A stretch of 64,000 nucleotides of DNA, taken from Anodontia alba (lineage: Eukaryota; Mollusca; Bivalvia; Lucinida; Lucinidae). Shown piece after piece: positions 11,254-21,573 of this stretch. Positions within the stretch are counted from its first letter, which is position 1. Each line of letters starts with the position of its first letter. The notes below the pieces were generated by a model. It worked only from the letters and a program-made list of their open reading frames with translations. It was not told the DNA's origin and searched no databases. A program made the translations under genes and the position numbers. The stretch spans positions 38,545,687-38,609,686 of the forward strand of contig OZ024823.1 in assembly GCA_964016985.1 (NCBI GenBank), in the 5' to 3' direction.

Positions 11254-11529
11254 CAGGGTTCATACACGTCAGAGAAATTTAATTTTTTTGAAGATCAGGG
11301 ATTTGTCAGGGAATTCTGTGATATGTCAGGGAAAAATCAAATTTTGCAAAAATGTCAGGGAAATGTCAGGGAATTTTACATTTCAGCCTGATGAAGCTAG
11401 GATGTTTGGTCTTGATGTACTTTTCTTGTTAAATTCACAAAATTTATGACTCCGATATTGTCAGGGAAATTTGAATTCACTTCAGGGAAATGTAAGGGAA
11501 TTTGGTCACTCTTAAATGTATGAACCCTG
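11254..11529. mobile_element. 276-bp MITE with CAGGGTTCATACA ends
   Basis: CAGGGTTCATACA at the left and TGTATGAACCCTG at the right, flanked by TTTAA on both sides. The inside has repeated GTCAGGGAAWTT. The CAGGG start is hAT-like but the flanking match is only 5 bp. Confidence 0.72.
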
Positions 11530-11750
11530 TTTAAGGGTTATGACATGAAAATGTGGAAGCAATCATACTCTGCTGAGAGAATGGCAAAATGGATAGGGCG
11601 AATGACAGGGAGAAGAATTTAATTAAAAGCTCTGTGAGACTTCCTTTTATCTGGATCTATTAGTACATGTGTTTATTATACGAGGGATGTTCGAAATGAA
11701 TTGCTTATTTCTGTCTGGAGACTTCAAATTTCAAGTTAGCCCAAAAGTAC

Positions 11751-13349
11751 TCATTTCATGCCCTCGAAGTACTCCCCGTGGCTAGAAATGCAAAGTTTCA
11801 GCCGATGTATCCACTTCTTGAAGGCATCACGGTACGCTGATTTGGGCACAGTAATAAGGTACTGATGAATGGCAGATCCAAGTGCCTGTCGGGACTGGTA
11901 TTTCCGCCCAGCAAGGAATGCTTTCAATTTCGGAAACAAAAAGAAATCACATGGGGCAAGGTCTGGGGAATACGGGGGGTGAGGCAAAACAGTTACTTTT
12001 TCTTTCTTCAGAAACGCCGTAACTATTGCGGAGGTCTGAGCTGGGGCATTGTCATGTAGAAGACGGACATGTTTAAAACCAGTGGCAGGGCGTCGTTTCT
12101 GATAATACTTTTTCAGTTTCTTCAGTACTACGCAGGCCTCCTAGCGAAACCTATAAAACCTATAATAACCTATAATTTTGTGTCAAACCTATAAAACCTT
12201 TATTTTGTTCATAAAACCTATAAAAAGCCTGTATTTTCATGAAAAAACCTATATTTTTCACTTTTTGAACCTTCTCGCGACTCAACCCTAACTTTTCTTC
12301 AAAATGCCTTACTATTTTTACTTTTTAGTCCCAAAAAAGTTATGAAAACTGTCAAGAAATTGTATTTTTTTCCTTGCTCGCTTCGCTTGCTCGGACTATG
12401 TAAAATTCAGATCAACTTTATCTGAATAATTGTGGTGCAAAAATTCATCAAATATTTTTTCTTCAGTTTTAAATCTCTATGTGAGTTTGGAAGAACCTTT
12501 TTTTAACCTATATTTTTTATTGAAAAACCTGTAAATAACCTATATTTTGAGTAAGAAGAACCTACATAAAAACCTATATTTTCAAAGTGGGCCACTAGGA
12601 GGCCTGACTACGTCTTTGTAGTATTTTCCGGTGATGCTTTTGCCCTTTTTCACTGGCACTTTTATTGCGACTCCTTCACCAGAGAAGAAGATTGCATACA
12701 AAACCTTCTTTGTACTCAAAGAACGTTTGGCAATTTTTGGGCGTTTGCTGTGTTTAGTGGCCCAGATCTTATTGCTAACCTTTCTGACTGGCTCAAAATA
12801 ATGGACCCAGGTTTCATCACCTGTGACGACATTGGCAAACTGCTTTTTGTCATATTTTGGAAACATTTGAAGCAGTTTTTTGGCCACTTTAACCCGTTAC
12901 CTCTTTTACTCGTCAGTCAACAGATGTGGCACCCATCTAGCAGAAATCTTTCTGACTTTCAAATGCTTCTTCAAAATAAGGTGAACCGTTGATAGTGATA
13001 TGCCTACCTTTCGTGCAAAATCACGAACTGTAAATCTGGCATCTCCTTCAATGATTTCCTTTATTTTGGAAACGATTTCTTTACGAGATGCAGATTTTGG
13101 CCTACCTGATTTCGGTGCATTTTTGATGGACTCTACACCAGACTCAAATTTCTTTTTCCAACGCCGAACTGTGTCATAAGACACACAAGAAGGTCCAAAA
13201 GCAGTAGAAATTTCAGTCATCAGCTTCTTCAAAGAACAACCAAGTTTTGAGCGAGCTTTGCTGTAAGCCCGTATTTCATCTGTTTTGTCGACGCTTCTAC
13301 CAACCATTTTTACTGCCGTGGTCAATGACTGCGTGTATTCAAATGGCAA
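11751..13349 (-). pseudogene. Mariner transposase, interrupted (copy 1)
   Basis: Minus-strand transposase remnant. The N-terminal paired helix-turn-helix region (DTVRRWKKKFESG, then GRPKSASRKE and STVHLILKKHL) is open from 13349 to 12906. Two in-frame TAA codons then follow close together, just after the WVPHLLTDE motif. The frame continues with the first catalytic aspartate in TGDETWVHYFEP. It is split at 12607-12612 by a nested element and resumes with LLHDNAPAQTS (second aspartate) and YSPDLAPCDFFLFP (third), spaced as in the D,D34D mariner class. It ends at a TGA at 11753-11751. The protein cannot be made intact, but the breaks look few, suggesting a fairly recent death. Confidence 0.9.
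12133..12606. mobile_element. 474-bp nested non-autonomous DNA element in mariner copy 1
   Basis: A perfect 12-bp terminal inverted repeat (CAGGCCTCCTAG / CTAGGAGGCCTG) bounds the insert, flanked by a 6-bp target duplication ACTACG (12127-12132 and 12607-12612). Excising the element and one duplicate restores the mariner reading frame, which proves the boundaries. The interior has no open frame and is built of short AAACCTATAAAACC-like repeats at both ends around a unique AT-rich middle. A 6-bp duplication does not fit classic hAT (8 bp) or mariner (TA) elements, so the superfamily is undetermined. Confidence 0.88.
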
Positions 13350-13502
13350 TTTTTATGTCTTACACTTAGTCTAACATGTACATTTATACACCATTGTGTA
13401 GATATTGAATAGCCCTATACAGGTATGTATTGGTTTTTATCGTGCCCCACGTGGATATCGAGCTAGAGGACAATAAGCAATTCATTTCGAACATCCCTCG
13501 TA

Positions 13503-13866
13503 ATTACCGTATTCAACCCAATTACTGCACATGCTCCTATAAGCGCACAGTCAAACAATTAAGTAATCTAAAAGATTACAACCAGTGTACTTTTATCTAC
13601 TTCTTTATGAAAAAGACATATGTTGTGGGTACTCATTTGAATTGCCTCGACAAGTCGAGGCAATTCAAACAAGTATCCACAACATACGATTCTATAAAGA
13701 AAACAGAAAATAACATTGCATAAGCATCATTATATACGCTCCTCATGAAGTCCTCTGTTGCTCTTTCTTTCAAGTGTGCCCTTATTAGGTTGATATTTTA
13801 CCACAAGTTCCCCAGTGCTTTTGAAAAATTTAAGCGCACAGTGCGGTAATTAGGTCGAATACGGTA
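13503..13866. mobile_element. M4 MITE, next to mariner copy 1
   Basis: The M4 family has ends TACCGTATTTGACCTAATTA and a TGTTGTGGGTACYCATTTGA hairpin core. Here ATTACCGTATTCAACCC to GGTCGAATACGGTA. Confidence 0.8.
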
Positions 13867-13870
13867 CAAC

Positions 13871-13905
<35 letters not shown>

Positions 13906-14201
13906 TGTTCAGATAAAATATTAGAATTAAATTTAGATCTTATCTATATAAACTGCAGCTTTAGATGGTAGTAAATTAAAGTGCTTTGTATTATTTCTTG
14001 TAAAGTAGTAAATATATTTATTTCAGAGTTCACAAGCCTTTAATATATTAATACATAGGCTTTAGCAGTTTGATGTACAGTGTATGTTGCATTGAAATTG
14101 ATGACATGAGCATTTATTAAACCTTCAGCAAGGAATTAGTTATATCCTATTGCAAACTGATGTTGCTGTTGATTAAATTTGATCCATCTACATGTGTATT
14201 T

Positions 14202-14446
14202 CGAGGGTGGAGCGCAAGACTGTAGTAACTCAAACATATTTTTGAAACCCTTGTTTAGGGGCAACTTTGACCCCTTTGTAAACAATGCAAATATTTAGGT
14301 GCCATTGCTCATACGAGCAGTGGCACCTAAATTTCCATTGTTTACAGAAAGAAATGTTGTAATCTTCATAACGCCTTCATGGTGAGGAAATTAAGTATTG
14401 GGAAAAACAACCATCTGACTTGCTACAGTCTTGCGATCAACCCTCG
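14202..14446. mobile_element. M14 MITE with CGAGGGT ends
   Basis: CGAGGGTGGAGCGCAAGACT at the left pairs with AGTCTTGCGATCAACCCTCG at the right; ATTT lies on both sides. The centre GGTGCCATTGCTCATACGAG forms a hairpin with its inverse. Confidence 0.75.
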
Positions 14447-14537
14447 ATTTGTGGATTTGAATGATTTCATAAAGTCAGTATGCTGCTGTCTAATATGATC
14501 TGTTTCTACACTGCTTGCTACAGCATATCAAGCTGGT

Positions 14538-14760
14538 TAACCCATTGTAGTCAGGAGACCCCTAAAAGGGTAATTAGCAAACAGTGCAGACCCAGATCAG
14601 ATGTTGCAGAATGCAGCATCTGATCAGGGTCTCCACTATTTGCAAATGGTTTAGCCATTTTCTCAAGGAATATCTATATCATAGCCTGGCATACCTAAAA
14701 TTGAATTTGTACTCTTCCAATATTTTGTGTGGGGGAGTTCATTCAGTCTACAATGGTTTA
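14538..14760. mobile_element. M10 MITE
   Basis: TTAACCCATTGTAGTCAGG to CAGTCTACAATGGTTTA; core CAGATGTTGCAGAATGCAGC. Confidence 0.75.
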
Positions 14761-14905
14761 AAGCTGGTATTCATCAGTAGTAGAACCAGTCAATTTGACC
14801 ACCTGATGATATGTCTCATACAATGTAGTCCCTGATCAGAGTGCTCCTTTAGCAATGTGATCGGGGTCTACATTGTTGCTGAGGTATGAATGAATGTCTG
14901 AATGT

Positions 14906-15103
14906 TAGCTCCAAAAGTGCAAAGCAGATTTGTAGCAGACATTTTAAATTTCCTTTTTTTTTGGTATTCTGTCCTGTCAGAGAAAATAATACTTGGTCTT
15001 CCATCTGCAAGGATTCACATGAAATGTCAAGCCTTATTTAATCTGAAAAAAAAAAAAAAAAAGTGATATCTGCTGCATTTGTGATAAGTGCTTTATGGGT
15101 TAG
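14906..15103. mobile_element. M8 MITE, diverged
   Basis: TTGTAGCAGACATTTTAAAT at the left arm, core CTGCAAGGATTCACATGAAA, right end AAGTGCTTTATGGGTTA. Confidence 0.68.
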
Positions 15104-15487
15104 GATCGCTATGATATTACATTTAAAGTTTCTAATAACATTTCTGATCAAAGGCAATATGCTTGAAAATGGTGTGTTTGTGTCGTGCATTTGTTCTTAC
15201 ATGTAGAGTTGTCACCATTTTCATCACTATCTTCATCGTCAATCATTACAGTCTTCTTGATGCATTAATTCGGTCAAAGTTGTAAATAAAAGCTGTATCC
15301 AAATACATATTTTTGGTATTTCTACAAAAAATCCGGTGGGTGCTGATTAGAATTGCCCTAGTGAGTACCTGCTATGTTTTCATGAGCATATGTGTACTCA
15401 TTAGGATTACTTAGGTGGGGTGATACTAAAGAATACATACAAGTTTTCTTAGAGAAATAAAAAAAATATAAAAAAGATAATATAAGA

Positions 15488-15838
15488 TACCGTATTTGAC
15501 TTAATTACCGCACTGTGCACTTAGGTTTTTCAAAATTACTAGAAAAATTTGTGGTAGAATATGCATATATCTACTAAGGGTACATTTTAAAAAAGATCAG
15601 CAAAGTACTTATTGGATGATGTTTAGGCGATTTTTATCTGATTTTCTTTATAAAGGCATATGTTGTGGGTACCCATTTGAATTGCATCGACAAGTCGATG
15701 CAATTCAAATGGGTACCCACAACATATGCCTTTATAAAGAAGTAGAAAAAAAGTACATCTGGCTGTAATCTGAAGACTACGAAAATGCTGGACTGTGCGC
15801 TTATAGGGGTATGTGCGGTAATTAGGTCAAATACGGTA
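15488..15838. mobile_element. M4 MITE (reference copy)
   Basis: A 351-bp copy, TACCGTATTTGACTTAATTA to AGGTCAAATACGGTA. The core around AATTGCATCGACAAGTCGAT is a near-perfect palindrome. Confidence 0.88.
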
Positions 15839-15872
15839 ATATAAAAGTATCTTGTCTACAGTTTGATACCTC

Positions 15873-15899
15873 ATACATAGCTCTAGATAAGGCTGTTTT

Positions 15900-15930
<31 letters not shown>

Positions 15931-16075
15931 GGGTTCAGCTAAAAAAATGCTTTCTTATTTCTCCATGAAAGCACATGTTGAGATGCTTCTAATGAGTACC
16001 CACAACATATATTCTCATGAAGAAATAAGAAAAAAAATATTCATCTGGATACCCCTTTTATCAGGACTGGACCAG
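15873..16075. mobile_element. M2 MITE with poly(T)/poly(G) insert
   Basis: CATAGCTCTAGATAAGGC opens the element. A T14 then G24 tract follows, then the arm TTTCTTATTTCTCCATGAAA and core. The right arm ends TCATCTGGATACCCCTTTTA. Confidence 0.7.
15896..15933 (+). repeat. T14-G24 homopolymer pair
   Basis: Fourteen T followed directly by 24 G, inside an M2 MITE. G runs of this length can form G-quadruplexes and are error-prone in sequencing. Confidence 0.9.
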
Positions 16076-16269
16076 TGCATTTGACATTTTGTACTGCTAT
16101 TTATGGAAGGAAGTTTACACATGGTCTGGGTTGAGAGGCTCAGCTTAAAATGTCAGTTCAGTTTGTTGCAGGATTCAATAGTATTATGTGATAAATAAAA
16201 ATAAACATTTGAAATGTGGCTTGACTGTCTTTTGATTTTCACCCTTTCAGGCATGTTGACCAAAACTGG

Positions 16270-16731
16270 TAAGGCTGTCGCAATTAATCGGATAATCGAT
16301 TAATTGATCGATAAATTCCATAAAAATGATTATCATTACTGATTTGCTAATAATCAATCATTTGATTTCTATGTTTGTTACTTTACCGTATTTACCCTTA
16401 GTATTCAGACACCTCAACTCTTTACCATACTTTACCTAAAATTTGAACAAGTACAATTTACTACCACTGTTGTGTCTAAAAATAGCTGGATGAGTGGCAA
16501 ACAGTGTAAACCCTGATGAGACGCGGCGTTTGCGGCATCTCATCAGGGTCTACACTGTTTGCTCAGGCCTCTCTGACCAAATACAAACAATAAAGTATAT
16601 CAAATGGTAAGAGTCATGCTCACAGACAGGTAAAATTATGACCAAATCTTTAGTGATTACTAATTGATTATTGATCACAATGCCAGGACTGATAATCGAT
16701 TATCTTTTCAGCTCTTGATTAGCCAGCCTTA
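16270..16731. mobile_element. M15 inverted-repeat element carrying M11
   Basis: TAAGGCTGTCGCAATTAATC at the left and GATTAGCCAGCCTTA at the right, with ATAATCGATTA in both arms. About 250 bp without the M11 insert. Confidence 0.65.
16386..16596. mobile_element. M11 MITE nested in M15
   Basis: CGTATTTACCCTTAGTATTC to GACCAAATACAAACAATA; core GAGACGCGGCGTTTGCGGCA. It sits inside the ATAATCGATTA element. Confidence 0.75.
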
Positions 16732-16737
16732 AAAACC

Positions 16738-16890
16738 GGTATCACTGCCAAACAGTAGAGCCTGATGAAACAGCTCACAATGAGCTGTCTCATCAGGATC
16801 TACACTGTTTACCATTCAGAGTTTTGACTGGCATCCCTTGACATGTTCAAATTCAAAGATGGAAGATTTCATTTCAGAAAATAAAAGGAT
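16738..16890. mobile_element. M9 MITE, partial
   Basis: Core AGCCTGATGAAACAGCTCAC with its inverse, and the right arm GTTCAAATTCAAAGATGGAA typical of M9. Confidence 0.6.
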
Positions 16891-16986
16891 TTATTGCCAG
16901 TTCCAGTTATAATTCCACCAATTATTTGTTAAAGGAAAAAGCAAAGTTTGTGAAGAATGTAGCCGAGGTGAAAGATCTCTCAACAC

Positions 16987-17223
16987 ATTACGAAAACATG
17001 CCTATTCAAATATATTGAGCGTTTTACCACCAAAAAATGAAAACTGTCGGATGAAAAATTCTGGTAGTTTTCATATTTCTGCTCAAAACATATGATTGTG
17101 GGTACTTGTTAAAACTGCCTCTGTGAGGCGGTTCTAACATTACCCACAATCTATGTGTTTTAGCAGAGATAAGAAAAATGGGGTTTAAGGGGGTCAAAAA
17201 TATATAGGCATGTTTTCGTGATG
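16987..17223. mobile_element. M3 MITE
   Basis: The M3 family has ends ATTACGAAAACATGCCTAT, a GGGGTTTAAGGGGGTCAAA arm, and an M2-like core (ATTGTGGGTACT). This copy is complete at both ends. Confidence 0.8.
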
Positions 17224-17355
17224 AAATCTTGCATTTTGATACAAATTTAATCAAAATCAGATAAAAGCTAAGTTAAAGATGTGCTAAGATTTCAAAACTA
17301 TTGTCAAGGATGCTGCCATGTTGAATTTGAGGCTCTGAACATTTCAAAACAATAC

Positions 17356-17615
17356 CATTACGATAACAGCCTGTTTAAATACATAGAAAATTTTACCTCC
17401 AAAAACTGAAATTTCAGATAAAAAAATAGATATTTTTCATATTTTGGCACAAAACATAGATTGTGGGTACTCCTTAGGACTGCATCGATGAGGCCAGTCC
17501 TAATGAGTACCCACAATCTATGTTTTTGTGCAGAAATTGGAAAAAATAATGTATACCCCTGTAAAGCCAAGTTTAAGGGGGAGTCAAAACTATATAGGCA
17601 TGTTTTAGTGCTGAT
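17356..17615. mobile_element. M3 MITE, diverged second copy
   Basis: CATTACGATAACAGCCTG at the left, TATATAGGCATGTTTTAGTG at the right, hairpin centre around TGCATCGATGAGGCCAG. It lies 130 bases from the previous copy. Confidence 0.7.
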
Positions 17616-18310
17616 AAAATCTTTCTGATAAAAAGCAGTGTATTTTTCAAGCTGAATAAATAAATGCTTATAGAAGCAATATACCCATTGGTGTATAGTT
17701 TGAATATTATTGCAAATATTATTTATTTAGGTTTTGCATATTCAGTAAACGCTTTATTACATAACCTCATTGAATATTCAAAATGGTGGAGCCCATAGAA
17801 GTAGATTTGGTATCTTCAAACCATGATAACTTATTTTTCATTCAATTTTGCATCAAAATGTACAGCATTGGGGACTGGCTGTACATGGTTTATTCCAGAG
17901 ATTACTCTTCATTGACTTTGGCCATGTATTTTATAACCAGGTCAATTCAGGTCTCGTAGACTTTCATATGGTAAAAGGCAAAACAGTGGATATTTAGCTT
18001 ACCAGAGCTGAAAGGCTCCGGTGTGTGTGTGTGTGTGTGTTAGGGGGGGGGGGGGGGGGGGGGCTTATAGGATAGCCAGTGGTCCATTGTATGTCTTTGT
18101 CATCATCAGCATGAGCTCTGTTGAGTGTAGTGGCCCATGGGTCTCTTGTTTCTTTTTCTCAGTTTTCTCTTCTACTGTCTCTTCTGTCCTTGTTTTCTGT
18201 TTGGGTGATAACACAAAGCCCTGCAGGATGGACCACTAAGGATTAGTTTTGTCTCAGTAATGGTAACTTCAGCCTGCTCATGGATGTCTTCCTGCACAGG
18301 CATCCTCCAG
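17616..18310. other. Unassigned stretch before M6 and SINE-3
   Basis: Contains the GT/G tract. 18160-18240 has GGGTGATAACACAAAGCCCT, similar in style to the SINE-3 tail region, and may be a degraded relative. No exon recognised. Confidence 0.4.
18021..18063 (+). repeat. (GT)n followed by G21
   Basis: Ten GT units, then TA, then 21 G. Confidence 0.9.
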
Positions 18311-18523
18311 TTAACCCTTGTCCTGCTGAATAAATGAAGAAGCCACATCCATTTCTAATTTTCAGCCAATCAGATTACTTGATCAAGGTTGTTGATATAG
18401 ATTCACATACTGAATGGCAAACAGTGCAGATTCAGATCAGTTGGCTTCTTCAGAAGCCAACTGATCTGGATCTACACTGTTTGCAAAGGCAGGGTATATC
18501 GGGTTCTTCAGGACAAGGGTTAA
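18311..18523. mobile_element. M6 MITE (reference copy)
   Basis: TTAACCCTTGTCCTGCTG to AGGACAAGGGTTAA; perfect core CAGTTGGCTTCTTCAGAAGC. Confidence 0.88.
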
Positions 18524-18696
18524 CATCCCAGTTCCAAAGATGGTGCCCTGTCAATGATGCTTATGGAGCATGTTGGAATACAGAAAAATTCTCTCTGACA
18601 GGGGATCAAACCTGGAACCTTTAGCACCAGATGCTAGTGCACTACCATGCTCAGGGCTCATGGTGTTAATGGGCAGTGTTATTCAACATTTAATCC

Positions 18697-18964
18697 CGGG
18701 GTGGTTGGGTGAGGCAAAGGTGTTGTGTATCTTACATCACTGGGGCGTCCAACTGATATTGACTTGCAATTGGGCAAGGCCTTGCAGCAGGTAAGGGTAG
18801 AGGGGGAATGTTTTTATTTCTTCTGTTTCTTCAGTCATTCATTTTCCTTTCTCCTCTATCCCTCTCTTTCATCTCCTTTACTATCTCTCTTCTCCCTTTC
18901 TCTGGGAGACGACACAAAATGACCCACAAGGGTTGACATGTCGTTAAACCCCAACACAATCAAT
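18697..18964 (+). mobile_element. SINE-3-like retroposon with 13-bp target duplication
   Basis: Bounded by CAACATTTAATCC at 18684-18696 and 18965-18977. It starts CGGGGTGGTTGGGTGAGGC, has a pyrimidine-rich stretch near 18840-18900, and ends CATGTCGTTAAACCCCAAC followed by CACAATCAAT. The GTTAAACCCCAACA tail is typical of LINE-mobilised mollusc SINEs in form and resembles SINE-1 loosely. A tRNA-like head is not obvious, so it may be 5'-truncated. Confidence 0.75.
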
Positions 18965-19014
18965 CAACATTTAATCCATTTTACGAGGGGGAGTCAATAA
19001 AAAACCAGCCTAAC

Positions 19015-20448
19015 TTATTTCTGGGTGAGATCCATCTCTTTTTTTTTTTCGATGTAATTGCCCTCTAGAATGATGCACTTGGACCAATGGTGTTCCAGTG
19101 CCATCAGCCCAGAACTGAAGAAGCCAGGGTCCTTGTCTCTGACCCACTCCTCAACTGCCGCCACTACTTCTTCGTTGGACCGGAAATGACATCCATGGAT
19201 ATCCTTTTTCAAGTTTGGGAATAGGAAACAGTCACTAGGAGCTAAGTCCGGAGAATAGGCGGGATGCGGTATTAGCTCGTACCCATTCCGCTCAACAGCA
19301 TCCATTGCAATTTTGCAAGTATGGACTCTCACATTGTCCTGTTGGAGCAGAATCACTTTGGAAAGATTACCTTGGTGTTTTTCACGGATCACAATTCTCA
19401 GTTAGTTGAGCAAATTTTCATAAAATGCACCTGTTATTTTACTTTTCTTTGCTAGAAAATCCAATATAATAATGCCTTGTGCATCCCAAAATACAATTGC
19501 CATGACCTTGCCAGCAGAGGGTTGCGTTTTGAACTTCTTTGGCCTCGGAGACCCCAGCCCTACTCTGGCGACTTTGAGCTTTATTCTCTGGCCCATAATA
19601 ATGGACCCAGGTCTCATCTACAGTCACCAGACGTGAAAGGAAATCATCTTCCTTTGACCTAAACTGCTTCAACAATGAGCTTCTTCAACAATGCTCAGGT
19701 TGCCATTTGCTCGTCGCTAAGGGATTTTGGAACCCAACGGGCAGTTAGCTTGTGCATACCCAAGCGATCATGTAAAGTTGTTGAAACGCTACCATGTGAA
19801 ATGTGTAATGCATTTGCTATTTCTTCCACCTGAATTCGCGCCGGCCTCGGTGGCTCAGTTGGATGCGCTGTCCGACTGGAGACCAGGAGGTCGCGGGTTC
19901 AACCCCTGCCGAGGTCGGCAACATTCTTTTGTGGAGATTGATCATGAAATATTTTCTACGGCCATTCTCTCCCTTCCGCTGATTCAAGAAGGGCAGTTGT
20001 CAGTTTCTGGCGAAAGAATGTGCACAATACTGGTTAACCGCTTAGAGGACTAAGCCTGCCCAGTAAACGTGTGGTTAGGTAAACTGACCACGCTCGACAT
20101 GACCTCATTGGGTTGACTGGGCAGTAAAACCTCAACACAAACAAACAAAACCTTAATTCGCTTATCAGAGTACACCAGATCCTGTACCTTGTTACACATT
20201 TCTTCATCGGTGGCATCTGATGGGCGTCCAGACCTGGTTTCGTCTTCTAAAGACGTTCTGCTGTGTTTGAATTCCCCAACCAAGAAATTAACTTGTGCAT
20301 ACGATGGTGCAGAAGACCCATGAACATTGGTCAACTCGCAATGTATTTCCTGATCTGTTTTCCCTTTCAAATAAAAGTACCGAATTACAGCATGGTATTC
20401 AACTTTTGACGAAAAGCTTACTTTTGCATCGCTAGCCATGTTTGACAT
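19015..20448 (-). pseudogene. Mariner transposase, broken (copy 2)
   Basis: Starts MSNMASDAKVSFSS at 20448 and runs open to the SINE. The SINE sits in the N-terminal region after NKVQDLVYSDKRIK. Beyond it, frameshifts split the catalytic part into overlapping frames: VTVDETWVHYYGPE (first aspartate), LLQQDNVRVHTCK (second) and YSPDLAPSDCFLFP (third), ending DLTQK and stop. HPAYSPDLAPSD fits the mariner D,D34D signature. This copy is inactivated by both the SINE and frameshifts. Confidence 0.88.
19840..20150 (+). mobile_element. SINE-1 inside mariner copy 2
   Basis: Full-length copy starting GCCGGCCTCGGTGGCTCAG and ending in a CAAACAAACAAAA tail. Target duplication CCTGAATTCGC / CCTTAATTCGC (19829-19839, 20151-20161) with one mismatch. 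Mariner copy 3 shows the uninterrupted site. It lies opposite in orientation to the transposase. Confidence 0.92.
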
Positions 20449-20586
20449 TCAATATCTTATGAGTGAATGACACGATAAGGGTGAAATTTTGCCCTCAGGC
20501 CTAAAACGTATTGAAACAAGGCATGAAAATCTTGGGTGTCTCGGTCAATTGGGAATGGGATAGGCTGGTTACTTATTGACTTGCCC

Positions 20587-20766
20587 TCGTAGTTGGGAAA
20601 CCCCAAAAGGGTAATTTCATCTGATCAGGGTATAAACTATTTGCATTAAATACAGGAATTTCTATAAAGTTTAGTAATAATAAAAACTAACCAGACATCC
20701 TGCTACTGGAAATAGACCAGTCCAAAGACATGGTAGAAGAGTCCACTCAACATAACTGGATTTAAT
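20587..20766. mobile_element. M10 MITE fragment abutting mariner copy 2
   Basis: AAACCCCAAAAGGGTAATTT and CATCTGATCAGGGTATAAAC, then AACCAGACATCCTGCTACTG, the inverse of the motif in the copy at 7906. The mariner inserted at its left edge. Confidence 0.6.
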
Positions 20767-21117
20767 TATTATATTCCTAGAAATCATATACCTGATTGTA
20801 TTAATAATGACTTTTTCAAACTAGAAATCTCTCAGAAATGTCAATGTCTATGTCTGTACACATGTGCTTGAAGTTTTGCCCATCATTTATACTTATATTG
20901 CCAAAAATATAAACACTCAGAAGAATTACGAAATGGCTTATTGACACGATTATGGATTGGGAATGAGGGATTTAACTTCAAGCTTCTGTATTCTCTACAA
21001 ATTTTATCCAAGAGAATTTTTATGAAAACTGATCATGGAATACCAAGGCATATCTGCCAAGTACTCCTTCCTACTCTTTTAGTGGAGAAATGAGATAAAT
21101 ATTCATCTGGTGCCTTT

Positions 21118-21245
21118 AGTACCAAAATAACCCTAATATTGGGACAGACACTCCCAGGCAGTGTAGACCCAGATTGGATGCTGCAAAATGCAGTGTCTCA
21201 TCAGTGTCTACTCTGTGTTTGCTACTCATCCAGCAATATTTTAAA
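21118..21245. mobile_element. M11 MITE, partial
   Basis: TAACCCTAATATTGGGACAG then core GATGCTGCAAAATGCAGTGT and the right arm ACTCATCCAGCAATATTTTA. Confidence 0.65.
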
Positions 21246-21251
21246 CAGGTA

Positions 21252-21467
21252 CGTTACAAAAACACACCTATTCAAATATGTTGAAAATTTCACCACAAAA
21301 AACTGAAAGTTTTCAGATAAAAATTCTGATATTTTTCATATTTCTGATCAAAACATAGATCACAATCTATGATTTTTGCAAAAATAAGAAAAATAAAGTA
21401 AACCCCAGTTTTACTATATAAAAGTGGGTTTAAGGGGGGTCAAACTATATAGGTATGTTTTCATGAT
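21252..21467. mobile_element. M3 MITE, core shortened
   Basis: TTACAAAAACACACCTATTC at the left and TATATAGGTATGTTTTCATG at the right. The central hairpin is deleted to CATAGATCACAATCTATG. Confidence 0.7.
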
Positions 21468-21573
21468 GGTGGAACAAATTATAGGACAAGTATGATAAGG
21501 ATTTAGGGTGTCACAATACATATATTTAGAGTAAATAGAGTAATCAACAAGTTACCGTATGTTTTAGATGCAT

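Larger units (their letters stand above)
11681..13500 (-). mobile_element. Mariner transposon copy 1 (degraded, with nested insertion)
   Basis: Bounded by near-perfect terminal inverted repeats (CGAGGGATGTTCGAAATGAA at 11681 and its complement ending at 13500), each followed outward by TA, the mariner target duplication. Without the nested 474-bp element and its duplicated 6 bases it is about 1.34 kb, the usual mariner length. The right end abuts an M4 MITE, so it probably landed at that MITE's edge. It encodes a broken transposase on the minus strand. Confidence 0.92.
18984..20589 (-). mobile_element. Mariner transposon copy 2 (with SINE insertion)
   Basis: Termini CGAGGGGGAGTCAATAAAAA at the left and TTATTGACTTGCCCTCG at the right, each flanked outward by TA. 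Length without the 311-bp SINE and its duplication is about 1.28 kb. The sequence is closely similar to the element at 47179-48453 and clearly different from copy 1, so it represents a second mariner lineage. It sits only a few bases downstream of SINE-3. Confidence 0.9.
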
